5,829 nucleotides of DNA from the NCBI GenBank assembly GCA_025456165.1, contig JALOLI010000084.1, positions 1-5,829 on the forward strand, in the 5' to 3' direction. How positions within the stretch are numbered: the first letter of the stretch is position 1; each line of letters starts with the position of its first letter. Position numbers and translations under genes: made by a program. The notes under the pieces were generated by a model. The model was not told the origin of the DNA and did no database searches. It saw only the letters and a list, made by a program, of their open reading frames with translations. This document shows positions 5,015 to 5,829 of this stretch, piece after piece. The stretch comes from Acidimicrobiia bacterium (GTDB taxonomy: Bacteria > Actinomycetota > Acidimicrobiia > UBA5794 > UBA11373).

Positions 5015-5829
5015 ATGCAGTCGTGGCTGCTCACCGCACGCGCCGGGGGCGACGCCGCCTCCCTCCGGGGAGAAGCCCTGCTGGTCGAGGACGGGTCCAT
5101 CGCCGCGGTGGGTGACGCCGCCCAATTGCGCCGACCGGGGTTGCCGGAGCACCACTTCGACGGCGTCGTGGTGCCCGGCCTGCGCGACGCCCACTTCCAC
5201 CCGGTGGGGCATGCCGCCACCCTCCACGGCCTCTCCCTGGCGGGGGCCGCCGACCTGGCCGAGGTGTCCCGGATGATCTCGGCGGCGGCCGCGGAGCAGG
5301 CCCCGGGCACCGCGGTGCTGGCTCTCCGCCTCGACGACGAGGCCCTGGGAGAGGGACGCCTCCCCGACCGCACCCTGCTCGACCGGGCCGCTCCCGGGCG
5401 GCCCGTCCTGGCGGTGCGCCACTGCGGCCACATCGCCGTCGCCAGCACCGCCGCCCTCGAGGCGGCGGGGATCGGCCCGGATACCCCCGATCCCGAGGGC
5501 GGCACTCTCGACCGCGATGCCCTCGGCCGTCCCAACGGGATCCTGCGGGAGACCGCCGTGACCCCGGTGGCCGCCGCGCTGCAGCCTCTCCTGCCCCCGT
5601 TGACCCCGGGAGACCTGACGGCCGCCGTAGCCTCCCTCACCGGCGTCGGGCTGACCGGCCTGGGGGCCATCGTCTCCATCGACCAGGGCCTATGGGGCGG
5701 CAGCGGCTCCGAACTGGACCTCCTCCTCGAGGCGGCGGGCGACCTGCCCCTGTCCCTCCGGGTACTGGTGATCGCCGCCACCCCCGCCGAACTCCGGACC
5801 GCCGCCCGCCGGCTGGAGGCAGCCGGGCC
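5015..5829 (+). CDS. Amidohydrolase of the YtcJ / Amidohydrolase_3 type, 3' part cut by window edge
   Basis: The frame is open from the ATG at 5015 through the last base, giving 271 residues of a protein that in this family usually has about 500 or more. The N-terminus forms the small beta domain (LLTARAGGDAASLRGEALLV and VEDGSIAAVGDA), then VVVPGLRDAHFHPVGHA (51-67), where His60-x-His62 is the family's metal-binding HxH. Further typical segments are RPVLAVRHCGHIAVASTAAL (129-148), AAGI (150-153), DPEGGTLDRDALGRPNGILR (159-178) and the Glu179 just after it. These match the pattern of YtcJ-like metal-dependent hydrolases, which act on amide or cyclic amide bonds, though many have unknown substrates. 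No signal peptide is seen. An in-frame GTG at 4964 and CTG or TTG codons could start it earlier, but none has a ribosome site. It diverges from the IclR operon, which suggests shared control and a shared pathway. Confidence 0.9.
   Translation, partial: MQSWLLTARAGGDAASLRGEALLVEDGSIAAVGDAAQLRRPGLPEHHFDGVVVPGLRDAHFHPVGHAATLHGLSLAGAADLAEVSRMISAAAAEQAPGTAVLALRLDDEALGEGRLPDRTLLDRAAPGRPVLAVRHCGHIAVASTAALEAAGIGPDTPDPEGGTLDRDALGRPNGILRETAVTPVAAALQPLLPPLTPGDLTAAVASLTGVGLTGLGAIVSIDQGLWGGSGSELDLLLEAAGDLPLSLRVLVIAATPAELRTAARRLEAAG

Noticed and set aside
4853..5781. Minus-strand open frames opposite the amidohydrolase
   Set aside because: The plus-strand frame has metal-ligand and family motifs and runs open to the window end. 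The minus-strand translations are low-complexity Arg/Ser/Gly/Ala sequences.

Overview
This window looks like part of a chromosome from a high-GC actinobacterium. The coding is dense, third codon positions are G/C rich, and long antisense shadow frames are common. The solute-binding lipoprotein has an acidic Cys-Gly-Asp-Asp-Asp start followed by a Thr/Ala/Gly-rich linker, a style I associate with Acidimicrobiia and related uncultured Actinobacteria. That placement is inference. No RNA gene, CRISPR array, insertion sequence or phage gene was seen.

The minus strand from about 4821 down to base 1 is a six-gene operon that runs off the left edge. In transcription order it holds an IclR-family regulator (4015-4821), a second IclR-family paralogue with a damaged DNA-binding domain (3224-4018), a MaoC-like hot-dog enoyl-CoA hydratase (2781-3227), a sugar-type periplasmic-binding lipoprotein (1684-2784), a RbsC-like permease (573-1640) and a RbsA/XylG-like ATPase (1-549, cut by the window edge). 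The first four genes are joined by three successive 4-base ATGA stop/start overlaps, so regulators, enzyme and binding protein are probably translated in a coupled way. The last three genes form a complete-looking CUT2-type importer, except for the missing end of the ATPase.

On the plus strand, from about 5015 to beyond the right edge, lies the start of an amidohydrolase of the YtcJ / Amidohydrolase_3 type. It diverges from the operon across a 193-base intergenic region. That region holds a plausible promoter for the minus-strand operon (TTGACG, 18 bases, TAGCAT) and two copies of the same 15-base imperfect palindrome, TTCCG-N5-CGGAG. One copy sits over the predicted operon start point and the other just upstream of the -35 box. 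This is the arrangement expected for an autoregulated IclR-type operator pair that could also influence the divergent hydrolase.

As a working model, an uncharacterised compound is bound by the lipoprotein and imported by the transporter. It, or a product, is hydrolysed by the amidohydrolase, and a CoA-thioester intermediate is handled by the MaoC-like hydratase. The first IclR protein would sense the compound, and the HTH-defective paralogue might modulate it. The substrate cannot be read from the sequence.
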